This document shows, piece after piece, positions 63,796 through 64,000 of a stretch of DNA of 64,000 nt (positions are counted from its first letter, which is position 1; every line of letters starts with the position of its first letter). The stretch is from Hippopus hippopus. Its lineage: Eukaryota > Mollusca > Bivalvia > Cardiida > Cardiidae. The notes under the pieces are model-generated. The model was not told where the DNA came from and did not search any database. It worked only from the letters and a program-made list of their open reading frames with translations. The translations under genes and the position numbers were made by a program. The stretch is from assembly GCA_946811185.2 (NCBI GenBank), contig OX328112.1, forward strand, positions 25,991,742 through 26,055,741, read 5' to 3'.

Positions 63796-64000
63796 TGCTT
63801 TTCTGAAGGAAATTGGACCTTACACAAAATTGTGATATATTTTTCTTTTCAAACCTTTTTGTCATATTTTGACTATTTTATTTTTATCACTATATATCTA
63901 TTTTATTTATTTTCCATCATCGTATCATTTCATTACCTATCTCTTATCATAATTATATCATGACTCACATTCTTACAGTCTGTTCTGTCCTTTCATTGCT

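Overview
This window looks like the nuclear genome of a bivalve mollusc, probably a clam-type (heterodont) species. It is AT-rich and gene-poor, has intron-split coding exons, and is dense in short palindromic MITEs, tRNA-headed SINEs and a tandem repeat with a terminal hairpin that I associate from memory with bivalve genomes. No species can be named from the sequence alone.

The main feature is a complete 14,363-bp mobile element at 4850-19212. It has a 6-bp target-site duplication (CATATC), AG...CT ends, terminal inverted repeats of about 1.64 kb and a type-B DNA polymerase of the Polinton/Maverick kind. I found no integrase, packaging ATPase, protease or capsid gene in it. It has two parts. 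The core (about 8230-14340) holds a zinc-knuckle gene, a Ser/Lys/Asp-rich repeat protein (frameshifted), the polymerase (several frameshifts) and an unknown 238-aa protein. It has a plain divergent TATA promoter and AATAAA poly(A) signals, one of them inside each copy of a ~250-bp inner inverted repeat that bounds the core. The two arms hold small intronless genes: coiled-coil proteins ending in a CPxC...GC motif, a pair of cysteine-rich zinc-binding paralogues, and a pair of Lys/Glu-rich paralogues.

The striking observation is that every arm gene ends, just after its stop codon, in a copy of the replication-dependent histone mRNA 3' processing signal. This is the 16-nt stem-loop AGCCCTTTTCAGGGCT followed by ACCA/ACCCA and, about 10 nt later, a purine-rich CAAGAAAGAG-like histone downstream element. 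There are ten copies, always in the sense strand of the gene they follow. The upstream regions of the same genes share a module of opposed CCAAT boxes, TAGGTCA half-sites and a TATA box very close to the ATG. I read the element as having two expression classes: polyadenylated core (replication) genes, and arm genes with histone-type ends that would tie their mRNAs to S phase through SLBP and U7 snRNP.

Outside the element, 1-4843 is repeats and foldback MITEs, and 19219-43800 is mostly SINEs, palindromic MITEs, a dead Tc1/mariner copy and relics of another multicopy gene family, plus two candidate exons (28458, 37745) with a CARD-like look. Exons at 43889-47555 form the 3' part of a coiled-coil host gene, with all splice phases agreeing. 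From 57296 to 63086 five phase-consistent exons encode a signal peptide and an extracellular domain resembling an IL-17 receptor; the gene runs off the right edge. At 53001-53914 a foldback hAT-type MITE with an 8-bp target duplication sits inside a ~94-bp tandem array.
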